64,000 nt of DNA from Saccharum officinarum (lineage: Eukaryota; Streptophyta; Magnoliopsida; Poales; Poaceae). The notes under the pieces were generated by a model. It saw nothing but the letters and a program-made list of their open reading frames with translations, was not told the origin of the DNA and did no database searches. The stretch covers positions 20,127,511 through 20,191,510 of the forward strand of contig CM036159.1 of assembly GCA_020631735.1 (NCBI GenBank). The letters run 5' to 3'. Positions 1 through 11,061 of the stretch are shown piece after piece. The first letter of the stretch is position 1. The number at the start of each line of letters is the position of its first letter. A program made the position numbers and the translations under genes.

Positions 1-1447
1 TTGTGTGTAGGGAGCTCTGAGGTTGTAGACTCTTCTTAGTTGATCTAATCAATGTAAATGATTCAAGATTGATGTTCTAGGAGGGGATAAGGAGTAGGGG
101 GCAAGGCATTGCCACATCATCAATCGGCGTCATCTTCCCTTGATTACTGTCGGATGAACCGACTTGAAACTGACCTTCATACACGGTGGAGATTCATCCT
201 CATAGGCGGTGACGACGAAGCGAAGACCGACAGGCGGGACCCACAAGCCGATTGGCCTACAGGTGGGGCCAGCCGGCCTATCCTAGTGATAGGTGGCCCT
301 CACTCTGCAGCGGTGGGTTCTTGACTCCGTATTGAGTTGATTTTCTAAGGTTTCGCAAGTCGAATCATTCATTGATGTCGGTTTGCTTATTTGGAGTCTA
401 TGACCGTGGTCCTAGGAGCTATTTTCTGGATAAATCCTCCTGCAATATATAAATCACCAAAGCTTGTGGAAATTATTTCGAGTGTTCCTGTCTCCTCGGT
501 AAGCCAAGTAAACATGAGAACGGCTGTCCACATAACCTCCTCACGGTGATTTAACTCCACTATTTTATCTATGGTTTTTATTCCTTGTGGATAGCCCCGT
601 TGGGAATCTAATGGAGCCGCTCCAATCCTCTTTCAACCCTTTAACTCTCTTTTCACATTGCCAAAGGTCTGTATCTCCAACTACTGAGATGCTTAGACAC
701 AACAACATCTCTTCTGAAGCCCCAAATCCACAGCCTCACGGTGGGCTCCCCCATGCCTGGAGAGGGTATCCCAAAAACCTACATGCGACTCCACATTAGT
801 TCATACTAAAATGTTTTTCTATCGCCTTCTCAAGAGTTCGTCCTATCTTCGCACCAAAGTTCGATAGGACCATGGTCTCATGCCGCCGAAGTGAGGTGGC
901 AGACCGATGCCATCGGGAATCTAGCGCACTCAGCACACGCCAGAGCTCGGCCCAATCTCACCCGACATAGGAGCCCCAGCTCCCTGCTTCTCAAAAGTCC
1001 ATCATCGTCCTTCAAAACCATCAACGAGGCCACATACATCTAACGCTCCGAAAGCCTACTATCGGGCTCCAGCTCTATTCCTGCACACACTCATGCTCGG
1101 AGTGGAGAAGAACTTTATTAAAATCCAATGCACATCCAAGGCAGCGGCGAATCGCCTGATAAACTTCAGCATATCCCACATCTCGTGGCGTTTCGACACC
1201 TGCTCTCACCATAGATACATGTCAAGCGCCAAGGTTACCCACTCTTCATCATTACATGGTATCTATATGGTAATGAGACTATGGTAAAATCTCAACTCTA
1301 GTATTATTGTTCCAAAAAAAAGGCCAAGGCACACTGCACCCTGAACTACGTACAGCAAAAGCATTTGACTTGACAGTTGGACTCGTCTCGAATAGCATTG
1401 AGTTTTTTTTTATTTGAGGGAGAAATGAGAATCACGAGTAGATTTGT
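1..1447. other. Unclassified intergenic / repeat-like sequence left of the assembly gap
   Basis: I see no credible gene here. Open frames are short and share no recognisable domain. The sequence is moderately GC-rich between 100 and 320 and again around 840-1080, which resembles decayed LTR or gypsy-type DNA, but I cannot name a family. It does not resemble the LTR found at 6810-9296, so the left LTR of the element that starts after the gap is not contained here. Confidence 0.4.
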
Positions 1448-1547
1448 NNNNNNNNNNNNNNNNNNNNNNNNNNNNNNNNNNNNNNNNNNNNNNNNNNNNN
1501 NNNNNNNNNNNNNNNNNNNNNNNNNNNNNNNNNNNNNNNNNNNNNNN
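1448..1547. other. Assembly gap (100 N)
   Basis: A run of exactly 100 N marks a gap of unknown size. The first ten bases after it (CGACCCTTCA) are identical to the last ten bases of the LTR at 9287-9296. The gap therefore most likely swallowed the left copy of that roughly 2.5-kb LTR, a typical assembly failure at paired LTRs. Confidence 0.95.
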
Positions 1548-1557
1548 CGACCCTTCA

Positions 1558-1572
1558 AGTGGTATCAGAGCC
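1558..1572 (+). other. Primer binding site, initiator-tRNA-Met type
   Basis: AGTGGTATCAGAGCC follows directly after the LTR end CCCTTCA. TGGTATCAGAGC is the usual copia complement to the 3' end of plant initiator tRNA-Met, which primes minus-strand DNA synthesis. Confidence 0.85.
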
Positions 1573-1984
1573 GGGTCTCTCATTTGTGGTCTTCACCGAC
1601 CTGAGAGGATGGCGGCTTATGGGCTAGATTAATTGTGTGGGAATACATTTTTGATGGCACTCACTATGCACGGTGGAAAACACAATGCTGATCATTTTTG
1701 TGATCTTGGCCCTAAGTTTTGGTGGATCATAGTTGTTGGATTTTCTCATGACTTGGATGGGTGTGGTAACCGTACCCAAGCTCAAAAGGATTGCCGAACA
1801 TTGATGCACAAAGCTAAGTTTTATCTAATCAAAGCTTTAAATGAATGAGATTTTGACAAGGTGAGGGGTCTCTCAAGTGCACATAGCATGTGGACGACGC
1901 TCAAGCATCACTATTGTGGCTCCTCAATTTGGGATGATGGAAATTCAAGAAGGATGATCACATAGTGATGGAGGTACATGAGGG

Positions 1985-3452
1985 ATGTTGAGCCATGAAC
2001 ACGAGGTGGTTGTGGAGGATTGCTCCACCTCAATGTCAAGTGATGATGATGATGATCATGCCACAAGATCACTTGACAAGATTGATGATAATGTCACAAG
2101 TGATGCAAGCAATGATTCTACTCCATGCACACTTGATGGTGAAGATGATGGCTATGAGAGTGATGCTTCAACAAGCTCATCAATATCATCACATGGTAAC
2201 ACTAAGATACATGTTGGTGGTTTTGTTGTTAATTGTGATGATCCAAATTTTGAGCTTCTTTATAAACTCTCAGAGCCTTAAAAAGAGAGATGGAAAAAGC
2301 AAGTAAATTGAAAAAAGAAAACTCTTTTCTAAAGACCCACATGTGAACAAAAAAGCATCTACTTTATGTTACTACTGTTGTCACATGAGGAGCTAAAATT
2401 AGCTCATGAGGAACTTAGTGTTGCTCATGATAATTGGTACAAGAACATGCTTTACTCACTAAGAAGCTTTCTAATGAGAAACCAAATCTAGTGAGAGCTC
2501 ATCATTTGGGTCAAATGATCAATCACATATTACTAACCCTTGTGATGTAGGCAAGAAGCATGTATCCACCTCTTGTGATGATTATTAGATATGCCATGTT
2601 CTTCACAATTAGATGCTTGTTCTACTTCTATGTCTTGTGAGACCAACCTTTTAAAGGAGAACAATGAGCTCAAAAGTGAAGTGAAGAATTTGAGCAACAA
2701 GTTGGAGAGGTGCTACAACTCTAAATCACCATTGAGCATATCATGACCATCAAAGAAGATATGGTGATTAAGAGTGGTATTTGGCTACAACAAGAGCAAG
2801 GGCAAGATTAAGAAGAAGCAAGATGCAAAGAAGCTATCCCAACTCATGTGCTACCAATGCCATGAAGTGGGACATATATGCCAAGTGTTGCCCTACAACA
2901 AGTCTCAAGTTGAGCCAAAAGCAAAGCCCAAGATCAAGTCAAAATCAACCATGAAGATGATGATGACTCGATGAAGAAGAAGAAGAAGAAAACAGAAGGG
3001 GTGGTAGAGCAAGGCATCCAATGCAAATCCAAGATGCCAAGATGATGAGCAAGAATCAAATCGAGAAGAAAGTACATGCTCACATCAAGTGCTTCAGTGT
3101 GGAGATATGGGACACTTTGCCTCAGGGTGTCCTACCAGCTTGAGAAGAAGGCTCAAGCAACTCGTGAGAGGCAAGGCAATAAGAAGCAACATATGAGCAA
3201 GGAAGAAAAGGCTCAATCTAAGAGAAGTTGCTACTCATGCGGGAAAGGGGACACATGGCACATTCATGTCCCTTAGGTAACACTTCTAAGCATATTTCAA
3301 TTGATGATACTAATGTGCTTAGAAAGGATGTAAATGGTACCTCTATTGTTGCTATTGCAAAACATCCGCTATTCATACTAAGGCAATGCCTAAGTATGTT
3401 GCACCTAACTTGAGAGGACCCAAACTTGTTTGGGTACCATCAAAGAGTGGAT
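1985..3452 (+). pseudogene. Degenerate gag of the pol-less copia element
   Basis: Several short frames on the + strand together cover a copia gag. An acidic Asp/Ser-rich stretch (about 1985-2275) is followed by a lysine-rich region and two zinc-knuckle-like motifs. The first (about 2846-2900) reads CYQCHEVGH and lacks its final cysteine. The second (about 3225-3275) has CYSC but is broken by a frameshift before the His/Cys half. The downstream segment up to 3452 has the Pro/Lys-rich end, including LVWVPSKSG, that usually closes gag in this lineage. Frames change at least three times and no long ORF survives, so the gene is dead. Gag would form the cytoplasmic virus-like particle that packages the element RNA. 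Confidence 0.75.
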
Positions 3453-6400
3453 GATTGTTTATAGGTACCATCGGCATTGGAGGCTTGATTCAATTGGTTT
3501 CATCTTGTTCATCATATATTGAGTCAAGTTATGAAGCTCAATGCATATTCAATCCCAATGCCAAGACATAAGTGAAGTTCAAGTACTACAACATACAAGT
3601 GCAATGTTAAAGATTGTGGTGATTTATTGGATATATTTGATGGCTTGCAAATATTTAAGTTGAAAGCTTGTTATTGGATGATCATAAGGTAACCAAGGTA
3701 TATCTCTTGTTGATCATTTCACTTGGGTGCATATGAGTTGATTGAATTGGATATATATGCAATGTTGCTTGCTATGAGATGTTTGAATGGATTAAATGCT
3801 TAAGTAATCAAGTTTGAATTGATTTGTGTTGGATAAATTCATGAGATGACATTTAGTAAGTGGATTGGATGGATATATATCTTGTGAAAGTATTCAAATA
3901 AGTTAGTTTTAAGTTTGATTTCATATTTGATGAAGTATTGCTCAATGTATTGAAATCTGTCTAAAGTTGAAAATCTGAGCTAGCAGTGATCAAGTATGAG
4001 TTTGGATGATCAAATCTACTTGAATTGGCTTGAAATTTGGTATACATGCTCTAGACTTATGGTATGAGATACTGTAGAAATTTCATGGGAATTGGACAAG
4101 AAATGCTATGATTTTGGAGTACATCTTGTCAGCCATAATGCAGCAGTTTTCAGCATGTAGCAGTGGTGGAAGATTTGAAATCTGGTAGCAATCTAGATGT
4201 CAAATGAATCTCAAATTTTTACAGCTGCTAGATAACTTAGTGAATCACATCTCCACCAAATTTTATGGCATTTGGATCTATACATTGGGAGATATGAATT
4301 ATTCTTTGAAGGGTACAGAATCCGCCAGAAAAGTGACAATCATTGGATTAATCTAGAGTCGCTTTAATTGAAAGGTCCTCAAGTTGGAAACATGTTTACA
4401 AGTGGTTGAGGTACCTAAGTTTGGTTTTGGATTAATCTAGAAGCATGACGAGCAATGAGTACAAGACTTTTGTATTGTGAAATATACTTAGTGTACTTAT
4501 TTGGTACTCAATTTGAAGATCAAGATCAAACTTAAGATGAAGATGAAGTTTAAGTTCTAGTGATGATTGGAGATCATTTGGTAGAAAGAATAGAACTTAA
4601 ACATGTAGGAAGAGTTGGACTCAAATGTAGATTCAAGGATTATTCATCAAGATTGAGTTCATCATTTGGATCAATCAAATTATATCATTTCAAGTGAGTA
4701 TCAAGAGTGATTCTTTGGAGAAAGGTCACTTCTCCCTAGTGAGGGACTTGCCGCCGTGTGTAGGTTTAACCAAGTTTGGGACTTGGAAGGCTAACATGGA
4801 AGTAGTGATCCGAGGAACTTGTGATGCTTAGTTGAAGCAATCAAAAGGGTTGATCAAGAAAAGCAAGCAACACTCAAAAGAGAGCTAGTCATATATTTCA
4901 AGTGGTATTCTAAGCAGTTCTCTCATGCAAGCATTGATCAAAAAGATGAAGCAAGCCAACCACAACTCAAGAGATAGTGCACTTGATTATTAGTGGTTTT
5001 CATTTCATATGGGTGTAGAATGGATTTATCTATGATGATTGGTCTTCACCAAGCTTATAAATTGGACTTCACATTGCTATTGGAGTAATGAATTAGAATC
5101 TATGTGACTATCCTCCACTCCAACATAGCAAAGGTATCATTGTAATGTGCATGATCATTTCATCCCTTACTAGTATGCGATTAGTGCATATAGTACATGC
5201 TTACTAGGATCATGCATAATAAATAAAATATTTAAATTCATAGCCTACCACTATTGCTTAAATTGTTTAAATGATCTAGTGGTATGTGTATGAATTTGTT
5301 CATGAGCTAGTGAACCCAAGTACTTGATCTAGTTTGGATTGCTAACAAGTGACAAGTACAACATTGGCAAGATAACCCTTAGCATGAGGTGTGAAGAAGC
5401 TTGTCATTGGATCAAACCGGACTTGGGATCTTAGGCAAATCAACTTAGTTCAAGTCATACTAGAAGCTCATGATGATGATAAGAGTACAAAAAATGCAAT
5501 CGGATATCTAGTTTTTCAAGTGTTATCTAGACTCAAATTGATCTTCCAAGTGGTATTCACTAGTGGTGTCTAGATCATGATCTACAAGTGATATCTTACA
5601 AGTGGTACTCATGAAGATAGAAAATGTTCAAGAAGTGAATATTATTGTCAAATCCTTCAAAGTGGATCCATACTAGAAAATTCTTTCAAATGGTATCACA
5701 TTCCTACTCATGGTATCTTCACGTGGTATCATTCATGCAAGACGATGGTTTCACAAGTGATCCTCAACTTTAAGTGATCAAATCAAGCAATGCTACCCTC
5801 ATCTTCAAGTGGTATCTCAAGTGAATGACACATGCTATGACATAGGGGGAGGAGCCCCACCGATTGGTATCAAGGTCAAAGATCCTATGTGGTATCTCAA
5901 GAGCAACCATAAAGTTTGTCATTCCAACATATGTGGTAATGTCCATAAAAAATGCAATATTCAAGTCTCAACCATCTATCCCAATACAAGCCTTTGTATC
6001 AATTGAGAAGAACACATTTTATGGAAATTGATGACAAAGGGGGAGAGATTGGACAAAGATATGAAAGCTTTTTGAGCTTTGGGGAGAGATTGAAAAATTG
6101 GACATGGACATGGACAAAGAGAGAGCAACATTGAAGAATGTAAGGGGATCAAACATTCTTGGACAAAGAAAGCACACAAGTAGGGGGAGCAAGCTCATGA
6201 ACTTTGATTGATTACATTTGATATGTGCATAATTCATGTGCTTGCTTGCATTGCATAAGTTCTTAAATTCAATATGCACGCTTGTGTGGTGTATGCTAGT
6301 TATAGAACTTGAATGATGATTTGATAACTAGCATGCATAGGATATTAGCTAGACTTATGATTATCATGCAAAAACTAGAACCATGCTTATAATGTTGATG

Positions 6401-6794
6401 TCACGGGGTTTCTAGTATTTTTGATGTCTAGCTACTCATGATGCTAAGGATGATGGTAAACTTGTGATTTTCAAATGGTATCAAGCTACTAATTGGTATC
6501 GAGCTACAAAGGTTTATTCTATACACCTTAGCATCACTTAGTAGTGCTAACCCTCCCACAAATTTTATATTCATGCATATGTGTGAGCTTAAAACTAAAC
6601 CATTTGAGCACATATGTAGGGGGAGCTATCACTACCAAGTCGGATTTTATGGTGCTTATCCAAATCTTGACATAGAGCTTAAAAATTGGATAAGTAACAT
6701 TAAATCCAAAACAAGTTAGCAATTTACACTTTGTGTGAAGTGCTAGCTTGAAAAGGCTTAATTTCTATATCTTTGTAGAGTTGTCATCAATTAC
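3453..6794 (+). other. Long non-coding internal region of the pol-less element
   Basis: This stretch of 3.3 kb is AT-rich and has no ORF with recognisable domains and no copia pol motif. Around 5546-6504 the heptamer TGGTATC occurs about eight times, with several one-base variants. The 13-mer TTCAAGTGGTATC at 5804-5816 is identical to the LTR/primer-binding-site junction at 1554-1566. The right end runs into the polypurine tract. Confidence 0.6.
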
Positions 6795-6809
6795 CAAAAA
6801 GGGGGAGAT
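6795..6809 (+). other. Polypurine tract of the pol-less element
   Basis: CAAAAAGGGGGAGA sits immediately before the LTR start TGAAAGGTCC. The same tract precedes the right LTR of the full copia element at 55712-55725, as expected for plus-strand priming in the SIRE/Maximus lineage. Confidence 0.85.
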
Positions 6810-7619
6810 TGAAAGGTCCTTGTTTGGTTTTGGTAATTGAGTGACAACTTAGGTGGACTAATATGTGGTTATGTGAGATACACAGGAGATTAGTCCACAT
6901 GTGATGGTGTCATGAAGGAGCTCATTGCATATGAGACATGACATGGAGTCATGTGGCCAAGGTGGCGAAGATCAAGATGAGGCTTGGCTTGATTGATCGG
7001 TTGCTAGGGTGAAGGGCAAGTTGTGTGATGGCTTGGCGCCGAAGGACCGAGGCAACGATGAATAGCAAGTGAGGTCAAGATCGATGAACCAATACGGTCA
7101 CGTGATGATATGAAGTAGATCATATCATTTGTGATATGCTTGGTGCATGTGTTGCATCAACGTCGGAGGAGATGGAGTGGAATGCGCAAGGCAAAGGTAT
7201 AACCTAGGGCATTTCTATTTCACCGGTCATAGGTGTGTAGAGAAGTTGATGACCGGGTTTAGGATAGATGGCCGTACTATCAAGAGGGGTAAACTTGTTT
7301 GCATATCGGTCATCTAGTGCCACTCGTGTGATCTAACTATGCATCGTTGCTAGGATCGAGTGGCGTGGCAAGTTGAGTGGTTAACTCCTTCGGTAAAATG
7401 ATTATGAAAATGCTAACACACGTGCACAAGGTGGTGTTCACTTGTTGGTGTTGGCACATTTACAAAGGCGATGAAGTTTGAGCGGTAGAGAGGGTTTGGG
7501 TTCCTCTCTCCCTCCCGCCGAGCTTGCGAGCGCGGGATTCAGACGTTTTTGAGAAGTTGAAATGCCTATTTTCCACTACGCCAGAAGTCGGAAAAGAAAC
7601 GGAGGCGAACGGAGGTCAC

Positions 7620-8200
7620 AAAGGTGACCGGATGCTGAACCGGACGCGGTCCTTGCATGACCGGATGCGTCCGGTCAGTATTCAGTGTCTGCGCGTTTTT
7701 TAGTTTGATGATCGGACGCGAGGCGCGTCCGGTCACTGATGATCGAACGCGAGGCGCGTCCGGTCACTGATGATCGGACGCATCCGGTCGTTCAGGGAGC
7801 TTACTGGACTCTAACCGGACGCTGGCACTGTCGCGTTCGGTCATGTTTCTTCAGCGCGTCCGGTCGTTGTTTCGTTGAGCGCTGCTCAGGCGACCAGCGC
7901 GTCCGGTCATTCACGGGACCAGCGCGTCCGGTCGTTCGCAGCGCGTCCGGTCTACGCGATGAGCGCGTCCGGTCGTTGCTTCGCAGTTAGCCGTTGTGCG
8001 ACCGGCGCGTCCGGTCAGTTGGACCAGCGCGTCCGGTCAGTACTTCACGACTTAGCCGTTGTGCGACCAGCGCGTCCGGTCGTTGCCAGGGGCGTGTCCG
8101 GTCACTGGTTTGACCGTTGGGGGTCAGTGACCGTTGGAGAATCGGACGCGGCTGAGCGCGTCCTGTCAGTTACGACCGGCGCGTCCGGTCGTCCCGAAAT
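7620..8200 (+). promoter_or_regulatory. Reiterated GACCGGACGCGTCCGGTC palindrome array in U3
   Basis: The half-site GCGTCCGGTC occurs about a dozen times exactly, with more degenerate copies, and alternates with the opposite half-site GACCGGACGC or GATCGGACGC. Where both halves abut they form an 18-bp palindrome around ACGCGT. Spacing is irregular (about 15-60 bp), so this is not a simple tandem minisatellite. The array ends just upstream of the TATA box at 8242. The position fits an LTR enhancer; the binding factor is unknown. Confidence 0.7.
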
Positions 8201-8241
8201 CTGCCCAGTGAAGGGGTAACGGCTCTATTTGACCGTGGGGT

Positions 8242-8249
8242 TATAAATA
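8242..8249 (+). promoter_or_regulatory. TATA box of the LTR promoter
   Basis: TATAAATA follows GACCGTGGGGT. The second copia family has the same arrangement at 40907-40914 and 56597-56604 (GTGGGGTGTATAAATAC), so the site is conserved between related LTRs. Confidence 0.65.
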
Positions 8250-9296
8250 GATGCCTTAGCCGGCCTTGGCTGGCAGCTGAGCACACTATAGTCTTTGTGA
8301 CTTGTATGGTAGTGCTTGGGAGCCATCTAACTCACTCATGCTTGATAGTGTTCATCAGATCGAGTGAGAGAGCGATTCTAGTGCGTTGCTTTGAGAGATT
8401 GCATCGTGTGACACTAGATGATCGTGTTGCAAGCCGGTGGTGCTTGTTACTCTTGGAGGTTGCCACCTCCTAGACGGCTTGGTGGCTTGTGGCTCCGTCG
8501 AAGCTCGCAAGAAGATTATGCGAGGCTCCGGAGAAGCTTTGTGAGGGGGATTGTGCTCACCCCGCGGGGATCGCGAAGAGCAACTCTAGTTGAGCGTGTC
8601 ATTGAGCTACCACACTTTATGGTGGGTTCTTGCGGTGCCTTTTGAGAGGCTCGGTATATGACCGATTAGCCGCCGAACCACGAAGTGTTGGTCGACACAA
8701 CGGGGACGTAGCTTGGTGGCAACCAAGTGAACCTCGGGAGAAAATCAACGTGTCAACATTGTCTACTCTTCTCGGTGGTTTGCTTTCGTGCAACACAAGC
8801 TTGTATTTACTTTCATATATACTTGTGCTTGTGTAGTTGCTCTCGTAACTAGTTTGCTTATGTAGCTAGAAGCTTCCCCTTTGCGTGGCTAATTCGGTTT
8901 GTGTAACCTTGTTAGTCACATTGCTTAGTTTGTGTAGCTAAGTGTTTTGCGCTCTCTAATTTGGCATTAGTTGTCTTGTTATTGAGCTTTGCTAGTGAGC
9001 TTAGGAGCTTTGTGCTTTTGCTTCACTAGTTGTGTAGGAGCTCCCTCTTGCTTACAAAGTACTAGTGCATAGGTTTGTGTGACCTTGCTCTAGAATTAAA
9101 TAGGAGAGCTCTTGCTAAGGAAAGCACCTTAGTTGCTTAATTAGGATCTTTGTGAGGTGCTTGTGAACTTAGTTAGAGGGGTGTAGTCTTGGCTAGACCG
9201 ATAAGTTTAATTCCGCATTTGTTTTGGTTAGCCAACACGTTTAAGTTTTAGAAAGGACTATTCACCCCCCCTCTAGTCCGCCATCTCGACCCTTCA

Positions 9297-9474
9297 CCCT
9301 TGTGTGAACTAGAGATCATAATCTACTAGACTTGTGGATAGGAGGCTTGCATCACAACCGTAGGCTAAGCAAAACTCGCTTTACGCCGTTTGTTATTCTA
9401 ACAAGTTTGTTTAGTGGCTTGTGTAGGATTTTTTTATAGGCTATTCACCCCCTCTAGCCATCTAGGACCTTACA
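9297..9474 (+). repeat. Fragment of another copia LTR end
   Basis: The segment contains a second LTR-like terminus, with CTATTCACCCCCTCTAGCC followed by ATCTAGGACCTTACA, about 180 bp after the first LTR end. It resembles the 3' end of a related copia LTR. The pol-less element probably inserted into or next to it. Confidence 0.5.
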
Positions 9475-9587
9475 GCCTCTTAGATCTTAGGTATCAAACC
9501 CCATAATTGAGCCTTATATGAAACCATTCTCAGGATAAGAAAGGAAGACATTACAGGTAATCATTAGCTGCATAGTAGAATCACCTT

Positions 9588-10008
9588 AGAGCATCTCCAA
9601 GAGTTCCCAAAACAATCTCCCAGTCCAAGGTGATGCTGTGGCATACCATCTAGCATTACCTGATGTAAGTCACATTCATCTTGTAGTCCATGCGTCCCAA
9701 TTGAAGCAACATATCCCTCCTTCAGTGTAGGTGGAAGATGATATCACTTTGGTTCTAGATAACCCTTCCACGGTTGTCCAATCGATCCACTTCTAGTTTT
9801 AGGTGTAGTGGTCTGATCACTCACCGACCTTGACGATGTGGGAGGAAGCTCATGATCTACGGCGGCGACTTCCAGCCAATGTTGCTTTGGGACAAGCAAC
9901 TTTTCTAGGGTGGGGCAATGTCAAGGCCACCAAGGAGAAGGCAAGAAGGATCAGGAGTACTATTGCGCATTTAGCAATAGAGCAAACGGTGTCGGTCAAG
10001 GTGGGGTA
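9588..10008 (+). pseudogene. Ty3/gypsy polyprotein C-terminal remnant
   Basis: The translated + strand contains decayed blocks typical of the end of gypsy pol: VVHASQLKQHIPPS, then VEDDITLVLDNP, then WSDHSPTLTMWEEAHDL and LGQATFLGWGNV. In-frame stops interrupt the middle section. A MITE-type terminus (GAGCATCTCCAAGAG) lies at its left edge, near 9590, and probably truncated it. The next 220 bp (10009-10236) look like the adjoining gypsy LTR. Confidence 0.7.
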
Positions 10009-10236
10009 ATGGTGACAGCTAAGCCGTAGTGGTGTGAGTTGGCAGTGAGTTAACTGCCATTATGGTAGAAATCATGTTGGCATATAACGCCTGAGGTTGT
10101 TGTGTCTTGTAGCGAAGAACTGAAACTCTGAAACCTTAATGAAATTTGTCTCTGTTCTTTGTCCCTAATCCTGTTTCTCTCCCTAAATCTCCAATTCTGA
10201 AGCTATTTGTCCGATTCCTAGCGGAACCGTGACAGG
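10009..10236 (+). repeat. Probable gypsy LTR fragment
   Basis: The segment directly follows the gypsy pol remnant, begins near TGGTGACAGCTAAG and ends at CCGTGACA. Its place after the pol end and its TG...CA-like termini suggest a short or truncated LTR. No target duplication was found. Confidence 0.4.
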
Positions 10237-11061
10237 AGGCTAGGAAACCCAATGGACATCAGTCCAGGTTTAAAATTAGATGTCTTCTGGTGGAGCATGG
10301 AATTTAATTACAAATACATGGGGATCAATAGAATGGAGGTTGATGTGGCTTCACAAAATTGTAGATAAATATGGATACAGATTGTGTGTTGATTTGTCAA
10401 AAGATGTTAAAAGAAAAAAAAGGAAATGAAAAAGAAAAGGGCAAAAGGATGGTTTGGGTTTTTATTTAGTGGCCCATCCAAAGGCCCATTAATTCAGCCC
10501 AAACCCACATCTCGCCACACCCATACATACGTTTCTTTACCCTAACACTGCTCCAGCGAAGGACATCCGCCGCCGTTTCTTCGTCTTCTGTCTTCTCGCA
10601 GCGCCGGCGACGGAGGCGGCGCTCAGGCTCGGGCTCTCAGCGACGGCGGGGCAGTCCCAGGCTCGGCGGCGGCGTCAGCGGCTCCCCTCCCTCCTCTGGC
10701 CCTCGCCTCCGTCCTCCGCACACCGGCCGGCGACCCTGCGTACGCACCTCCCTCTCCCCTCCCGCCTCCGCTGGACCGTCGACGGCGCCCGGCCCCTGCG
10801 GCTGCGCTGCGCGCCGCGCACGGCCGGCGGGCAGCGGGAGCCAGCAGCCGCTGCTCCACCAAGGCGGTCACGCCGCTTTGGGAGCGCTTATACCCCATAG
10901 CGAAGCGCTACCCGTCGCTTAGTGCCGCTTTTTGGAACCCTGATTTGTATATCATCCTTGCAGATTATTTCTTTGGTGCCCTCATGATTTAGCACCAGCC
11001 ACATTGACCTCCAACTCTGGTGACATAGGCTGTTGCTAGGGTAGCAAATCAAGAGCTAAGA
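10237..11061 (+). promoter_or_regulatory. Upstream region and 5' leader of the ceramidase gene
   Basis: 10237-10480 is ordinary AT-rich DNA. From about 10520 the sequence becomes pyrimidine-rich and then strongly GC-rich (10560-10900), which is usual for grass gene 5' ends. A good acceptor (CCTTGCAG ending at 10963) about 100 bp before the ATG suggests a 5'UTR intron, but I cannot fix its donor. The open frame on the minus strand in the GC-rich part is an antisense composition effect. Transcript data would settle the leader structure. Confidence 0.45.

Larger units (their letters stand above)
1548..9296 (+). mobile_element. Pol-less copia-type LTR retrotransposon (left LTR lost in gap)
   Basis: The order of parts is typical of a SIRE/Maximus-type copia element: an LTR end (1548-1557), a primer binding site of the TGGTATCAGAGC type, gag remnants with zinc-knuckle motifs (1985-3452), a polypurine tract (about 6795-6808) and a 2.49-kb right LTR beginning TGAAAGGTCC and ending CCCTTCA. 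Between the gag end and the polypurine tract lie about 3.3 kb without any trace of protease, integrase, reverse transcriptase or RNase H. It therefore looks like a non-autonomous gag-bearing derivative that depends on enzymes from a relative. No target-site duplication can be checked because the left end is in the gap. Confidence 0.8.
6810..9296 (+). repeat. Right LTR (2.49 kb) of the pol-less copia element
   Basis: The LTR starts TGAAAGGTCC after the polypurine tract and ends CCCTTCA, matching the bases between the gap and the primer binding site at the left end. The 5' third carries a GC-rich array of CGCGTCCGGTC motifs (7620-8200). A TATA-like box (TATAAATA) follows at 8242-8249, so transcription would start shortly downstream. 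The rest is the R/U5 portion, with the usual TTCACCCCCCCTCTAG stretch near the end. Short ORFs in it are not genes. Confidence 0.85.

Noticed and set aside
7620..8200. CRISPR-like array
   Set aside because: Repeat units are short, palindromic, irregularly spaced and imperfect, in a plant LTR; there are no uniform spacers or cas genes.
10623..10898. Minus-strand frame in the ceramidase leader
   Set aside because: It is an Ala/Arg/Gly-rich composition effect in the GC-rich leader, with no domain.
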